Assembly: GCA_902761365.1 (NCBI GenBank)
Contig: CACWJZ010000018.1
Location: 1-54,686, forward strand
DNA length: 54,686 bases
DNA from: an uncultured Eubacteriales bacterium
GTDB taxonomy: Bacteria; Bacillota; Clostridia; Christensenellales; CAG-138
Direction: 5' to 3'
In this document: one piece after another, positions 38,187 through 47,660 of the stretch
Numbering within the stretch: the first letter of the stretch is position 1
Layout: each line of letters begins with the position of its first letter
Notes under the pieces: generated by a model
What the model was told of the DNA's origin: nothing
The model's database searches: none
What the model saw: only the letters and a program-made list of their open reading frames with translations
Made by a program: the position numbers and the translations under genes

Positions 38187-40826
38187 TTGAAACGCGCCGT
38201 CGCCGCATTGCTGATCGTCGCCGTGCTCCTGCCTCTCGTCCTCACGGGCTGCGGCCCGGACCGGGGGTCGGGGACCATCGTGTGCCGTCAATTCATCCAA
38301 TATATCGCCGAACAGAACTTTGATGCCGCCTATGGGCTCATCGCTGCCGACCTGCGGAAGCCCGATCCCTACGAGCCCCCCAAGCCCACCAAGGCCCCCA
38401 CGCCGGGCCCCGGCGAGACCGCCGCGCCCACGGCGGAGCCCACCGCCACGCCCCTGCCTACGGCGGAACCCACGGCGGAACCGGCGGGCAGTACTGACCA
38501 CAGCATGACCCGGGCGGAGTTCAAGAAGCGGTACACGGACATCTTCGACGCCATGGAGCTCACCGCCATCACTTCCCAGATCATCTCCGAGGTGAACGGT
38601 ACCCTGAACGCCAGCGTGTTCTACAAGATGGCCTACATCTCCAACAAGGCGGGCAACCTGATCTTCGATTTCACCGTCAAGAGCGAATATCACGACGGCG
38701 TCTGGGTGGTCATGTGGGACCCCAGCCTGATCTTCCCCAACATGGAGTGGGGCGACACCATGCTGGCGGGCACCAACTACCCGGATCGGGGCGAGATCTT
38801 CGACGCCGAGGGCATCCTTCTCGCAGAAAACGTGCCCGCGGTCACCATCTACTGCATCCCCAGCAAGATCCAGCTGAAGGACGGCGGCAAGGCCGTCACC
38901 GACGTGAAGACCCTCTTTAAGGCCGAGGACAAGCAGCTGACCCCCGACCAGCTTTTGGAGAAGGAGCTGTATGTGCCCTTCGAGCAGATGGTGGCCGCCG
39001 TGCCCGAGCTGGAGATGACCGAGGCCGACGTGCGCAACGCCCTGGCCCGGACCTTCCGCGATTTCTGCAAGCTGGCCGTCCTCTACCCGGACGAGATGAG
39101 CCCGGAGCTGGAGGCAAGGCTCCTCACCATCCCCGGCGTGGGCGTGGACAGCAACAACTACGGCACCCTTCGCCAGTACCCCTACGGAACGAGCCTCGCG
39201 CACCTTTTGGGCTACGCCGGCATTATTCAGAAGGAGTATTTGAACCATTACTCCATGGAGAACGGCATCCTGAAGGAGAACAAGGAATGGCTGTACGTGC
39301 TGGACGAGGAGGGCAACCGGGTCAACGATCCCAACTACGACGGCGACAGCTGGCTGGGGTACGCGGGCCTGGAGAAGCAGTATGAGGAAAAGCTGCGCGG
39401 CGTGAAGGGGAGCTTCGCCTACATCCAGGGCGCCGGCGGCAAGGTCAAGCAGATCCTGTACAACGTGCCCGCCGTGGACGGGGAGGATCTACACCTGACC
39501 GTCAAGATCAACATGCAGAAGCGGGCCGAGGAGGCCATCAAGGCCATCGTTTACGACGATTCCATCAGCGGCACGGTCATCGTCATGAACCCCACCACCG
39601 GGGCTGTGGAGGCCATGGTCTCCTTCCCGGGCTACGATCCCAACGACTTCTCCCGGGGCGATTTGGACGACGAAGCCTGGGCGGCCATGGAGAAGGATCC
39701 CAAGACTCCCCTCTTGAACCGGGCCATCCAGGGCCTCTATCCGCCCGGGTCCACCTTCAAACCCCTGGTGGCCATCACGGGCCTCGAATCCGGCAGCGTG
39801 ACGCTGGACTGGGCCTTCCCCGAGGAGCAGGAGCGACTCAAGGGCACGGATACCATCTGGAACCCCACCAAGGGCAAGCTGATCCCCGAAAGCGGCGTGA
39901 CCAAGGTCACCCGTACCTGGAGCACCAACCGGCGGGGGCCCATGAACATGAAGAACTGCATGATCCAGTCGGACAACATCTACTTCGCGTACCTGGGCAT
40001 GAAGATCGGCTGGGACACCCTGAAGCGGTATCTGACCGTCATGGGCATGGGCGAGTCGGTGCCCTTCGATCTGCCCACCCAGAAGTCCCAGGTAAAGAAC
40101 ACGACCCCTGACGAAAACGGGAACGTCTCCGAGGAGACCATGGACCTTTTGGCCATGACCGGGTACGGACAGGGCGAGCTGCTGCTGACGCCGCTGCAGC
40201 TGGCCACCTATATCTCCGCCTTCCGCAACGGCGGCGTGGCGTATGCGCCCTATGTGATCGAGTCCGTCTGGCAGGAGGACAAGACAGAATATAACCAGGT
40301 CAGCCATCACGAGGAGACCGTCTGGAAGGATCTGTGCGCCACCAGCACGGCGGAGGCCATCCGGGACATGCTGGAGGGCGTGGTGGAGCCGCCCAGCAAC
40401 ATGGGCAAGAACCCCATCACCAAACAGAACTGGGGCGGCTACGGCACCGGCCGGTTTTTGAGCGTGCTTCGGGAATACACCTGCGCCGGCAAGACGGGCA
40501 CCGCCGAGTTGGCCAAGAAGCTGAACGCCAAGGACGCGGACAAGGAGCTGGCCTGGTTCGTGGCCTTCCGCAGCAAGCACCTGGACGGCACACCCCTCAA
40601 GCCCGAGGAGGAGCGGCTGGTGCTGGTGATGCTGGAGATCGACATGACCAAGCAGGTGGAGGAGTGGACCCAGATGAAGTTCCTCATCGCCCAGGTGCTC
40701 TTGAAGGACGACACCCTGACCGTGTCGCCCGGCACCGACACCTGCATCGAGGGCGACACCGGCACCGGTGACGCGGTGAACACCGCCGCCACGCCGGACG
40801 ACGAGGACGGGAACAGCGCGGGCTGA
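38187..40826 (+). CDS. Class B penicillin-binding protein (transpeptidase) lipoprotein with NTF2-like domain
   Basis: 879 aa if started at TTG 38187, which follows GGAGG by 6 nt; an ATG at 38169 lacks an SD. The signal carries the lipobox LVLTGC. An NTF2-like (MecA_N) domain follows (about residues 28-180), interrupted by a Pro/Thr/Glu/Ala tract (about 59-95). The PBP dimerisation domain starts at NYPDRGEIFD. The transpeptidase domain has STFK (Ser522, Lys525), SDN (595-597) and KTG (769-771). It crosslinks peptidoglycan; the NTF2-like layout is that of the PBP2a/PBP3 class with low beta-lactam affinity in some species. Resistance cannot be predicted from this alone. murG follows after 49 nt. 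Confidence 0.93.
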   Translation: MKRAVAALLIVAVLLPLVLTGCGPDRGSGTIVCRQFIQYIAEQNFDAAYGLIAADLRKPDPYEPPKPTKAPTPGPGETAAPTAEPTATPLPTAEPTAEPAGSTDHSMTRAEFKKRYTDIFDAMELTAITSQIISEVNGTLNASVFYKMAYISNKAGNLIFDFTVKSEYHDGVWVVMWDPSLIFPNMEWGDTMLAGTNYPDRGEIFDAEGILLAENVPAVTIYCIPSKIQLKDGGKAVTDVKTLFKAEDKQLTPDQLLEKELYVPFEQMVAAVPELEMTEADVRNALARTFRDFCKLAVLYPDEMSPELEARLLTIPGVGVDSNNYGTLRQYPYGTSLAHLLGYAGIIQKEYLNHYSMENGILKENKEWLYVLDEEGNRVNDPNYDGDSWLGYAGLEKQYEEKLRGVKGSFAYIQGAGGKVKQILYNVPAVDGEDLHLTVKINMQKRAEEAIKAIVYDDSISGTVIVMNPTTGAVEAMVSFPGYDPNDFSRGDLDDEAWAAMEKDPKTPLLNRAIQGLYPPGSTFKPLVAITGLESGSVTLDWAFPEEQERLKGTDTIWNPTKGKLIPESGVTKVTRTWSTNRRGPMNMKNCMIQSDNIYFAYLGMKIGWDTLKRYLTVMGMGESVPFDLPTQKSQVKNTTPDENGNVSEETMDLLAMTGYGQGELLLTPLQLATYISAFRNGGVAYAPYVIESVWQEDKTEYNQVSHHEETVWKDLCATSTAEAIRDMLEGVVEPPSNMGKNPITKQNWGGYGTGRFLSVLREYTCAGKTGTAELAKKLNAKDADKELAWFVAFRSKHLDGTPLKPEEERLVLVMLEIDMTKQVEEWTQMKFLIAQVLLKDDTLTVSPGTDTCIEGDTGTGDAVNTAATPDDEDGNSAG

Positions 40827-40875
40827 GACTCGCATAGAATAGCAGGAAACCAGCGCAAGGCGAGGGGGAGAGGAC

Positions 40876-41940
40876 ATGAAGACCATCATCTTTACCGGCG
40901 GCGGCACGGCGGGGCATGTGATGCCCAACCTGGCGCTGATGGATCGGCTGGACAAAAGCGAGTGGACCATCCACTACATCGGCACCCAGGAGGGCATCGA
41001 GCATGAGCTCCTCCAAAAGCGGCCGGAGGTCATCTATCACGCCATCGCCTGGGGGAAGCTCAGGCGGTACTTCTCCTGGAAGAACTTCACCGACCCCTTC
41101 CGGGTGGTGAAGGGCTACTTCCAGTCCCGGCGGATCATGAAGGACGTGAAGCCCGACGTGCTCTTCAGCAAGGGCGGGTATGTGTCCGTGCCCGTGGTCA
41201 TGGCGGCCAAGGGCAAATGCCCCGTCATCTGCCACGAGAGCGACTACTCCCCGGGCCTGGCCAACCGGATCGCATCGAAATTCGCGGACACGGTCTGCAC
41301 CACCTTCGCGGACACCGTCCCCAAGGTCCCCGGGGGCAAGGGCGTCCACACCGGCACGCCCATCCGGGCCGCCCTGTTCGCAGGCAGCCGGGAGAAGGGC
41401 CTGGCCTTCACGGGGCTCACGGGTGAAAAGCCCGTCCTGCTGGTGGTGGGCGGCAGCACCGGGGCCAAGGCCGTGAACGAGGCGGTGGAAGCGGCCCTGG
41501 ACGAACTTCTCAAGACCTTCGACATCGTGCACCTCTGCGGCCAGGGGAAGGTGGATGACACCGCGCCCCGGCCCGGGTACGTGCGCTTCGAATACGTGAA
41601 CGAGCAGATGGCCGACGTGCTGGCCATGGCGGACGTGGTGGTGAGTCGGGCGGGGGCCAACGCGGTCTTCGAGCTCCTGGCCCTGAAAAAGCCCGCCGTG
41701 CTCATCCCCCTGCCTTTGGAGGCCAGCCGGGGCGACCAGATCTTGAACGCCAAATACTTCGAGAAAAACGGCTACGCCGTCCACCTGCCCCAGAGCGAGG
41801 CCACGCCCGAGAAGCTGGTGGAGACCGTGCTGGGGCTGTATCGCGACCGGCAGCGGTATATGGACGCCATGGCCGCCGCCCCTGCCGGCACCGGCACCGA
41901 AAACATCCTGCGCCTCATCTTTCAGGCGGTGGGCCAATGA
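40876..41940 (+). CDS. murG: UDP-GlcNAc:undecaprenyl-pyrophosphoryl-MurNAc-pentapeptide GlcNAc transferase
   Basis: 354 aa. The N-terminal lipid-I-binding loop reads FTGGGTAGHVMPNLAL. The second loop is VGGSTGAKAVNEAVE, and the UDP-GlcNAc-binding C-terminal part shows ADVVVSRAGANAVFELLALKK split over two helices, then PLPLEASRGDQ. It makes lipid II at the inner face of the membrane. It follows a PBP gene and overlaps the methyltransferase gene by ATGA; it is away from the usual mur/fts cluster. Confidence 0.95.
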   Translation: MKTIIFTGGGTAGHVMPNLALMDRLDKSEWTIHYIGTQEGIEHELLQKRPEVIYHAIAWGKLRRYFSWKNFTDPFRVVKGYFQSRRIMKDVKPDVLFSKGGYVSVPVVMAAKGKCPVICHESDYSPGLANRIASKFADTVCTTFADTVPKVPGGKGVHTGTPIRAALFAGSREKGLAFTGLTGEKPVLLVVGGSTGAKAVNEAVEAALDELLKTFDIVHLCGQGKVDDTAPRPGYVRFEYVNEQMADVLAMADVVVSRAGANAVFELLALKKPAVLIPLPLEASRGDQILNAKYFEKNGYAVHLPQSEATPEKLVETVLGLYRDRQRYMDAMAAAPAGTGTENILRLIFQAVGQ

Positions 41941-43349
41941 CGGCCCAGCCCTATGTATCACAACTGACCGGCGAAGCGGCGGGGGAAGCCCTGTCCGCTT
42001 TGTGCGCCCTCGCCAAAACCAAGGCGGGACGGGAGGAGATCAACGGCCTCCTGGGGGACAGGCTGGCCCTGCACCGGGCGGCATCGTCCCCCACGCCCAA
42101 GGTCCGCAAGAATGCCTACCGGCTCATGGGTGCGTTGGAGGATGGGCGGGACCTGCCCGTGCTGCGGGCCGCCCTGCAGACGGAGGAAACCCTGTTCGCC
42201 ATCCCCAGCCTGCTGTTGGCCCTGGGGCGGCTGCGGGACGAGGAGAGCTTGCGGGCGTACGCGCCGCCTGCGTCCGTCGGACCCGAGACCGACGGCCTGG
42301 TGGCCCAGATCGTGCTGGCGAAGGAAAAAGCCCTGCAGAGCTTCGAGACCTACGGGAGCGAACAGATCACGCGGCTTTCCACGCCGCGCAGGATTTTGTG
42401 CTATGCGCCGGAGGGCTTTTTGGACATGCTGACGGCGGAGCTCGTGGAGCTGGGCCTTAGCCCCACGGCGGAAGCCGGGGCCGCCGCGGTCACGACGGAT
42501 CGGATCGACCTCGTGTATCGATCGAACTGCATGACGGAGGCCCTGCTGCCTCTTTCGCAGGACGTGCCCCTGGACGCGGAGGAGATCGCCCGGCGGGTGG
42601 GGGAACTGCCCGGGGACCGGTATCGGATCGAGCTTCGGGGCTACACCCGGGACCGGCGCCGGCTCATCGCCGCCTTGGCGAAGGCTTTGCCGGGGCAGAA
42701 CAACCCCTCGGCCTACGACACGGAGCTTCGGGTGGACTGCCACATGGACCGGGCGGACCTGTATCTGAAGCTGTGGAACGTGCGGGACGACCGCTACCCC
42801 TGGCGGCAGCGGACCGTCAGCGCCTCCATCCATCCGGCCACGGCCTCGTGCCTTGCCCGGTACGCCATGCAGTACGAAAAGCGGGAACGGCCCCGGGTCC
42901 TGGACCCCTTCTGCGGCTGCGGCTCCCTGCTCTTTGCCCGGGAGACCCTGGGCCCCTGCCGGGTGCTGGTGGGCGTGGACAAGAGCGGCAGCGCCGTGGA
43001 GAGCGCCCGGGTGAACGCTCGGGCAGGCAAGTCCAGGGCCTCCTTCGTCACCAAGGACATCCTGCGCTTCGAGGGACGGGAGGGCTTCGATTTGATCCTC
43101 TCCAACCTGCCCTTCGGCAACCGAGTGGGCAGCCACGAGGACAACACCCGCCTCTACGACCGGTTCGTCCGGCGCTTGCGGTCGCTGCTCGCCCCCGGCG
43201 GCGTGGCGGTGCTCTACACCATGGAGTACAAGCTCCTCAAAGCCTGCCTGGACCGTTCCCGGGGCCTCGCGCTCCGGGAGCAGAAGCGGACCGAGGCGGG
43301 CGGCCTGTTGCCCTGGATATTTGTGGTTGACAGGGACGAGGCACGCTGA
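41937..43349 (+). CDS. Putative RNA methyltransferase (THUMP/UPF0020 type) with N-terminal helical repeat region
   Basis: 470 aa, ATGA overlap with murG. Residues about 1-130 are helical with a HEAT-repeat feel (KTKAGREEINGLLGDRLALH, SSPTPKVRKNAYRLMGALED). Residues about 140-290 resemble a THUMP/ferredoxin-like region (CYAPEGFLDMLTAELVELGL, RIDLVYRSNCMTEALLPL). The Rossmann methyltransferase starts at VLDPFCGCGSLLFAR (SAM motif I) and has the catalytic SNLPFGNR, an N-L-P-F variant of the N6/N2 amino-methyltransferase NPPY motif. The target is probably a guanosine or adenosine in rRNA or tRNA; the exact base is not inferable. Confidence 0.83.
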   Translation: MTAQPYVSQLTGEAAGEALSALCALAKTKAGREEINGLLGDRLALHRAASSPTPKVRKNAYRLMGALEDGRDLPVLRAALQTEETLFAIPSLLLALGRLRDEESLRAYAPPASVGPETDGLVAQIVLAKEKALQSFETYGSEQITRLSTPRRILCYAPEGFLDMLTAELVELGLSPTAEAGAAAVTTDRIDLVYRSNCMTEALLPLSQDVPLDAEEIARRVGELPGDRYRIELRGYTRDRRRLIAALAKALPGQNNPSAYDTELRVDCHMDRADLYLKLWNVRDDRYPWRQRTVSASIHPATASCLARYAMQYEKRERPRVLDPFCGCGSLLFARETLGPCRVLVGVDKSGSAVESARVNARAGKSRASFVTKDILRFEGREGFDLILSNLPFGNRVGSHEDNTRLYDRFVRRLRSLLAPGGVAVLYTMEYKLLKACLDRSRGLALREQKRTEAGGLLPWIFVVDRDEAR

Positions 43350-43355
43350 TAAAAT

Positions 43356-45309
43356 TTGAAAAATCCCCTATTACATTACCACGGCCATCGCCTACGCCTC
43401 GGCCACGCCCCACATCGGCAACGTCTATGAGATCGTCCTGGCGGACGCCATCGCCCGCTATAAACGCTTCATGGGCTACGACGTGTTCTTCCAGACCGGC
43501 ACCGACGAGCACGGCCAGAAGATCGAGGAGAAGGCCCAGAAGGCGGGTGTCGAGCCCCAGGCCTACGTGGACCGGGTGGCCGGCGACATCCGGTCCATCT
43601 GGGACCTCATGAACACCTCCTACGACAAGTTCATCCGCACCACGGACAAGGACCACGAGCGGAAGGTCCAGCGGATCTTCAAGAAGCTCTACGACCAGGG
43701 CGACATCTATAAGGGCGCCTACGAAGGCATGTACTGCACCCCCTGCGAGTCCTTCTTCACCGCCTCCCAGCTCAAGGATGGCCGCTGCCCCGACTGCGGC
43801 GGCGAGGTGAAGCCCGCCAAGGAGGAAGCGTACTTCTTCAAGATGAGCAAGTACGCCCCCCGGCTCATCGACTACATCAACGAGCATCCCGAGTTCATCC
43901 AGCCTGTGGCCCGAAAGAACGAGATGATGAACAACTTCCTGCTGCCGGGCCTGCAGGATCTGTGCGTGTCCCGGTCCAGCTTCAAGTGGGGCATCCCCGT
44001 GGACTTCGACCCCAAGCACGTGGTCTACGTGTGGCTGGACGCCCTGACAAACTACATCACCGGCATCGGCTACGAGCCCGACGGGGAGAGCACGGACCAG
44101 TTCAAGAAGCTATGGCCCGCGGATCTGCACTTGATCGGCAAGGACATCATCCGCTTCCATACCATCTACTGGCCCATCTTCCTGATGGCCCTCGATCTTC
44201 CGCTCCCCAAGCAGGTCTTCGGCCATCCCTGGCTCCTCATGAACGACGGGAAGATGAGCAAGAGTAAGGGCAACGTCATGTACGCCCACGATCTCGTGAA
44301 CCTCTTCGGCGTGGACGCGGTGCGGTACTTCCTGATCCACGAGATGCCCTTCGACAGCGACGGCAACTGCACCTATGAGCTCCTGGTGGAGCGGCTGAAC
44401 GCGGACCTTGCCAACACCCTCGGCAACCTCGTCAACCGGACCGTCGCCATGAGCAACAAGTATTTCGGCGGCGTGGTGGAGAGGACCGGCGTCCGGGAGG
44501 CCGTGGACGAGGAGCTGAAGGAAACGGCCACCGCCGCGGTGGGCAAGGTCACCGCCAAGATGGACGAGCTCAGAGTGGCCGACGCCATCACGGAGATCTT
44601 CAACCTGTTCAAGCGCTGCAACAAGTACATCGACGAGACCGCCCCCTGGACCCTGGCGAAGGACCCGACCAAGGCCGACCGGCTCCGTGAGGTCCTCTAC
44701 AACCTGACCGAGAGCATCGCTATCGGCGCCAGCCTGCTCATCCCCTTCCTGCCGGACACCGGCGCGAAGATTTTGGCGGAGCTCAACGCCAACCCCCGGC
44801 CCTTCGACGGCCTCAACGACTTTGGCCTGTACCCGTCCGGGAACAAGGTGGCGGAGAAGCCCGAGATCCTCTTCGCCCGACTGGATCTCAAGGAGGTCCT
44901 GGACAAGGTGGGCGTGAAGGAGGAGGCCCCCGCGCCTGCCCCCGCCGAGCCCGAGCAGCCCGCCCTGCCCCCCGTCAAGGAGGAGATCACCTACGACGAC
45001 TTCATGAAGGTGGATCTGCGCCTCGCCAAGGTGAAGGCCTGTGAGGAGGTCAAGAAGTCCAAGAAGCTGCTGAAGCTGACGTTGGACGTGGGCGGCGAGG
45101 AGCGGACCGTGGTCTCCGGCATCAAGAAGTGGTATGCCCCCGCTGACCTGGTGGGGAAGACCGTGGTCCTGGTGGCGAACCTGAAGCCCGCCACCCTCTG
45201 CGGCGTGGAGAGCCGGGGCATGGTCCTGGCGGTCTCCGACCCCGCCGACGAGCACCTGGCCCTCATCACCCCCTCCGCGGACATGCCCAGCGGGTACGTG
45301 GTGCGGTAA
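43356..45309 (+). CDS. metG: Methionyl-tRNA synthetase with an apparent frameshift at codon 4
   Basis: The frame carrying the enzyme opens at 43360 (after TGA 43357-43359) and runs to 45309, but the first ATG in it is 43471. The essential class I HIGH-type motif PHIGN lies before that ATG, so 43471 cannot be the true start. Reading from TTG 43356 gives M-K-N-P, then a shift. One C too many in the run CCCC at 43365-43368 would explain it, since dropping it yields MKNPYYITTAIAYASATPHI. The rest is intact: four-Cys zinc knob (CTPCES, CPDCGG), KMSKSKGN, and a C-terminal tRNA-binding domain from about ITYDDFMKVDLRLAKV. An alternative is a non-AUG start (ATC 43363 or ATT 43375). Confidence 0.9.
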
Positions 45310-45320
45310 CGGGGGATTTT

Positions 45321-45454
45321 GTCCCTTTTCTTGAAAGAAAAGGGACCTAAAAGAACTTAAGAATGGAAGATAGTATTGAGGTGCAGCCTTAGTTATCTTC
45401 TTGAGTTTCTCTTTTTCGGTCCCTTTTTCTCTTTGTCTAAAGAGAAAAAGGGAC
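45321..45454. repeat. Palindromic element family R2, copy 3
   Basis: Left hairpin 45321-45346 (GTCCCTTTTCTT/AGAAAAGGGAC). An inner inverted repeat follows (AGAACTTAAGAA with TTCTTGAGTTTCT). The right hairpin has arms from 45419 to 45454 (GTCCCTTTTTCTCTTT/AAAGAGAAAAAGGGAC). Both outer stems carry GTCCC/GGGAC, whereas copy 1 has GCCGC/GCGGC and GCACC/GGTGC. It fills the space between metG and tatD. Confidence 0.72.
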
Positions 45455-45477
45455 AAAAATATAGGTAAAGGGATACT

Positions 45478-46245
45478 ATGGATATCTTCGACACCCACGC
45501 CCATCTTTTGGATGAACAATTTGACGAGGACCGGGAGGCGCTGATCGCCTCCTTAAGTGACAGCGGCGTCAAGCTGGTTATGGAGGCCTGCACGGACCTG
45601 GGGTATTTGGAAAAGCTGATCCCCTTCGTGGAAAAGCACCCCATGGTCTACGGGGCTGCGGGGCTGCATCCGGAGGAGCTGGGGCCCTATGGGCTTTCGG
45701 ATCTGGACGCGGTGGCCGCTGCCCTCGACCATCCCAAGATCAAGGCGGTGGGGGAGATCGGCCTCGATTACTACTGGCCCGAGAACCCGCCGCGGGAGGT
45801 GCAAAAAGAGTTTTTCGATGCCCAGCTCTCGTTGGCGGCGGAGCGCGGCCTGCCCGTCATCATTCACGACCGGGAGGCCCACGGGGACACGGTGGACATC
45901 CTGCGGGCCCATCGGGGGCGGGTCACCGGCGTCATGCACTGCTTCTCCGGCAGCTATGAGACCGCGAAGGAGTGCCTGGACCTGGGCTTTTTCATCGGCT
46001 TCGGCGGCGCCCTGACCTTCAAGAACGCCAAGAAGAACGTGGAGGTGGCGTCGAAGGTGCCCCTCGACAGGCTGGTCATCGAGACCGACTGCCCTTACAT
46101 GGCGCCCGTGCCCTGCCGCGGAAAGCGCAACGACCCCACCAAGACCCTCTATGTGCTCCAAAAGCTGGCCGAGCTTCGCGCCATGCCCCCGGAGGACATG
46201 GCGCCGGTGCTCTTCGAAAACGGCAAGCGGCTGTTCGGACTTTGA
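45478..46245 (+). CDS. TatD family metal-dependent hydrolase
   Basis: 255 aa. Metal ligands: DTHAHL (first two His), GEIGLDYYW (Glu), IIHDREAH, HCFSGS and ETDCPYMAP (Asp). TatD-family members are Mg-dependent 3'-5' exonucleases or D-aminoacyl-tRNA deacylase-like enzymes. The metG-tatD neighbourhood is common in Firmicutes. The SD is a modest AAAGGG. The start is the only reasonable one. Confidence 0.95.
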   Translation: MDIFDTHAHLLDEQFDEDREALIASLSDSGVKLVMEACTDLGYLEKLIPFVEKHPMVYGAAGLHPEELGPYGLSDLDAVAAALDHPKIKAVGEIGLDYYWPENPPREVQKEFFDAQLSLAAERGLPVIIHDREAHGDTVDILRAHRGRVTGVMHCFSGSYETAKECLDLGFFIGFGGALTFKNAKKNVEVASKVPLDRLVIETDCPYMAPVPCRGKRNDPTKTLYVLQKLAELRAMPPEDMAPVLFENGKRLFGL

Positions 46246-46266
46246 TTTTCCCCCTTTCGATCGCAA

Positions 46267-46304
46267 AAAATACGACCCGGAGCCCCTGCTAATCAGGCTC
46301 CGGG
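46267..46304. terminator. Bidirectional terminator between tatD and the Nramp-like gene
   Basis: A 13-bp stem, ACGACCCGGAGCC/GGCTCCGGGTCGT, around an 11-nt loop. A run of A (46265 and before) gives a T-run on the minus strand. Confidence 0.85.
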
Positions 46305-46325
46305 TCGTTGTATGGGCGGATAAAG

Positions 46326-47588
46326 TTATCCGTTGATGAGCTTCATGAAGGACTCGGTGAAGCCGGTCATGTTCTTGAAGGCGATGAGCAGGGTCAGCGC
46401 CAGCACGATCACGCCCAGGATGTTGATCACAATGCCGTTGTTGTGACCGTCCATGTACTTCTTGTCGTTGCAGACGATCATCAGCAGGATGGCGGTGATG
46501 GGCAGCAGGAAGGCGTTGGCCGCCTGAGCGAAGAGGATGATCTCAGTGGGGGAGGCGCCGATGGTGCACACGGCCACCAGACCGAAGAGAAGCACGATGC
46601 CCCAAATGGCCATGAACCGCTTCTTCTTCATGTCCTCGCCCCAGCCCAGGATGCCGGAGCTGGCGAACGCCGCCGCAAGAGGCGCCGTGATGGCGGAGCT
46701 CATGCCGGCTGCGAACAGACCGATGCCGAAGGCCACCGTGGCCCAGTTGCCCAGGATGGGCTTGAGCTGCTCAGCCATGGCTTTGCCGTTGGCAATGGCA
46801 GCGGTGCCGGAACCGTCGTAGCAGACGGCCGCGGTGATGACGATGCACATGGAGATGATGCCGCCCAGACCGATGGACAGGATGGAGTCGGTAAGGGAGG
46901 TGCTGAGGGCTTCGTTCTTGTCCTGCTCATGGCCCCACTTCTTGGCGGAGGAGGAGGCGTGCAGGTAGATGTTGTAGGGCACGACGGTGGTGCCGATGAG
47001 GCCGGTCACATAGAACCAGGCCCGGTTCATCTGGGGCACCCGGGGCACGAAGAGGCCCTTGAGCACTTCGCCCCAGTTGGGCTTCACGGCGATGGCGGTA
47101 ATGAGGAACAGGATGCCCATGAGCACCACCAGGGCGGTGAGCACCTTTTCCACGATGTCATACTTGCCGGAGAGCAGCAGGCCCGCCGCCACAGCAAACA
47201 CGAAGATGGCTACCGGGATCTTGCCCAGGGTGGGCCAGATGGCCTGCAGGCCCAAAATGCCGCCGGAGATGTTGCCGGTCTCATAGGCCACGTTGCCAAT
47301 GAACACGGCGCCGATGACCAGGATGGCCAGCAGGATGCGCACGCCCTTGCCGGTGTACTTCTCGCGCAACGCCTCGCCCAGGCCGACCTTCTTCACGATG
47401 CCCAGCTTGGACGCCATGCTCTGCAGAACGATGACGGAGATGGTGGAGAACAGCAGCGCCCACAGCAGGGTGTAGCCGTAGCTGGCTCCCGAAACGGTGC
47501 AGGTAGTGACGGTGCCGGGGCCGATGAACGCGGCCGCCACGACGGCGCCGGGGCCCACTTGCTTGAGCCTTTTCCAGAAATTACTCAT
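46326..47588 (-). CDS. Nramp-family-like transporter of the 5-oxoproline cluster (YcsG-like)
   Basis: 420 aa, about 11 membrane helices. The Nramp fold is recognisable from GPGTVTTCTVSGASYGYTLL and TVVPYNIYLHAS. The metal site of true Nramp transporters is altered: DPGN in helix 1 is GPGT here, and MPHN in helix 6 is VPYN. Metal transport of the classic type is therefore doubtful. B. subtilis ycsG, in the same gene neighbourhood, is a similar protein. A role in moving 5-oxoproline or a related organic substrate is an inference from context. It is last in the pxp operon. Confidence 0.88.
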   Translation of the reverse strand: MSNFWKRLKQVGPGAVVAAAFIGPGTVTTCTVSGASYGYTLLWALLFSTISVIVLQSMASKLGIVKKVGLGEALREKYTGKGVRILLAILVIGAVFIGNVAYETGNISGGILGLQAIWPTLGKIPVAIFVFAVAAGLLLSGKYDIVEKVLTALVVLMGILFLITAIAVKPNWGEVLKGLFVPRVPQMNRAWFYVTGLIGTTVVPYNIYLHASSSAKKWGHEQDKNEALSTSLTDSILSIGLGGIISMCIVITAAVCYDGSGTAAIANGKAMAEQLKPILGNWATVAFGIGLFAAGMSSAITAPLAAAFASSGILGWGEDMKKKRFMAIWGIVLLFGLVAVCTIGASPTEIILFAQAANAFLLPITAILLMIVCNDKKYMDGHNNGIVINILGVIVLALTLLIAFKNMTGFTESFMKLING

Positions 47589-47660
47589 AGTTCCCTCCTA
47601 TTTTTTCTTCTCATATGTAGACAGGCAGATTAGCAGTTTCAGCCTGATCTATCCTTGGGT

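Noticed and set aside
43471-45309. metG starting at the ATG at 43471
   Set aside because: That would remove the HIGH-type motif and the first strands of the Rossmann fold, which are encoded just upstream in the same frame.
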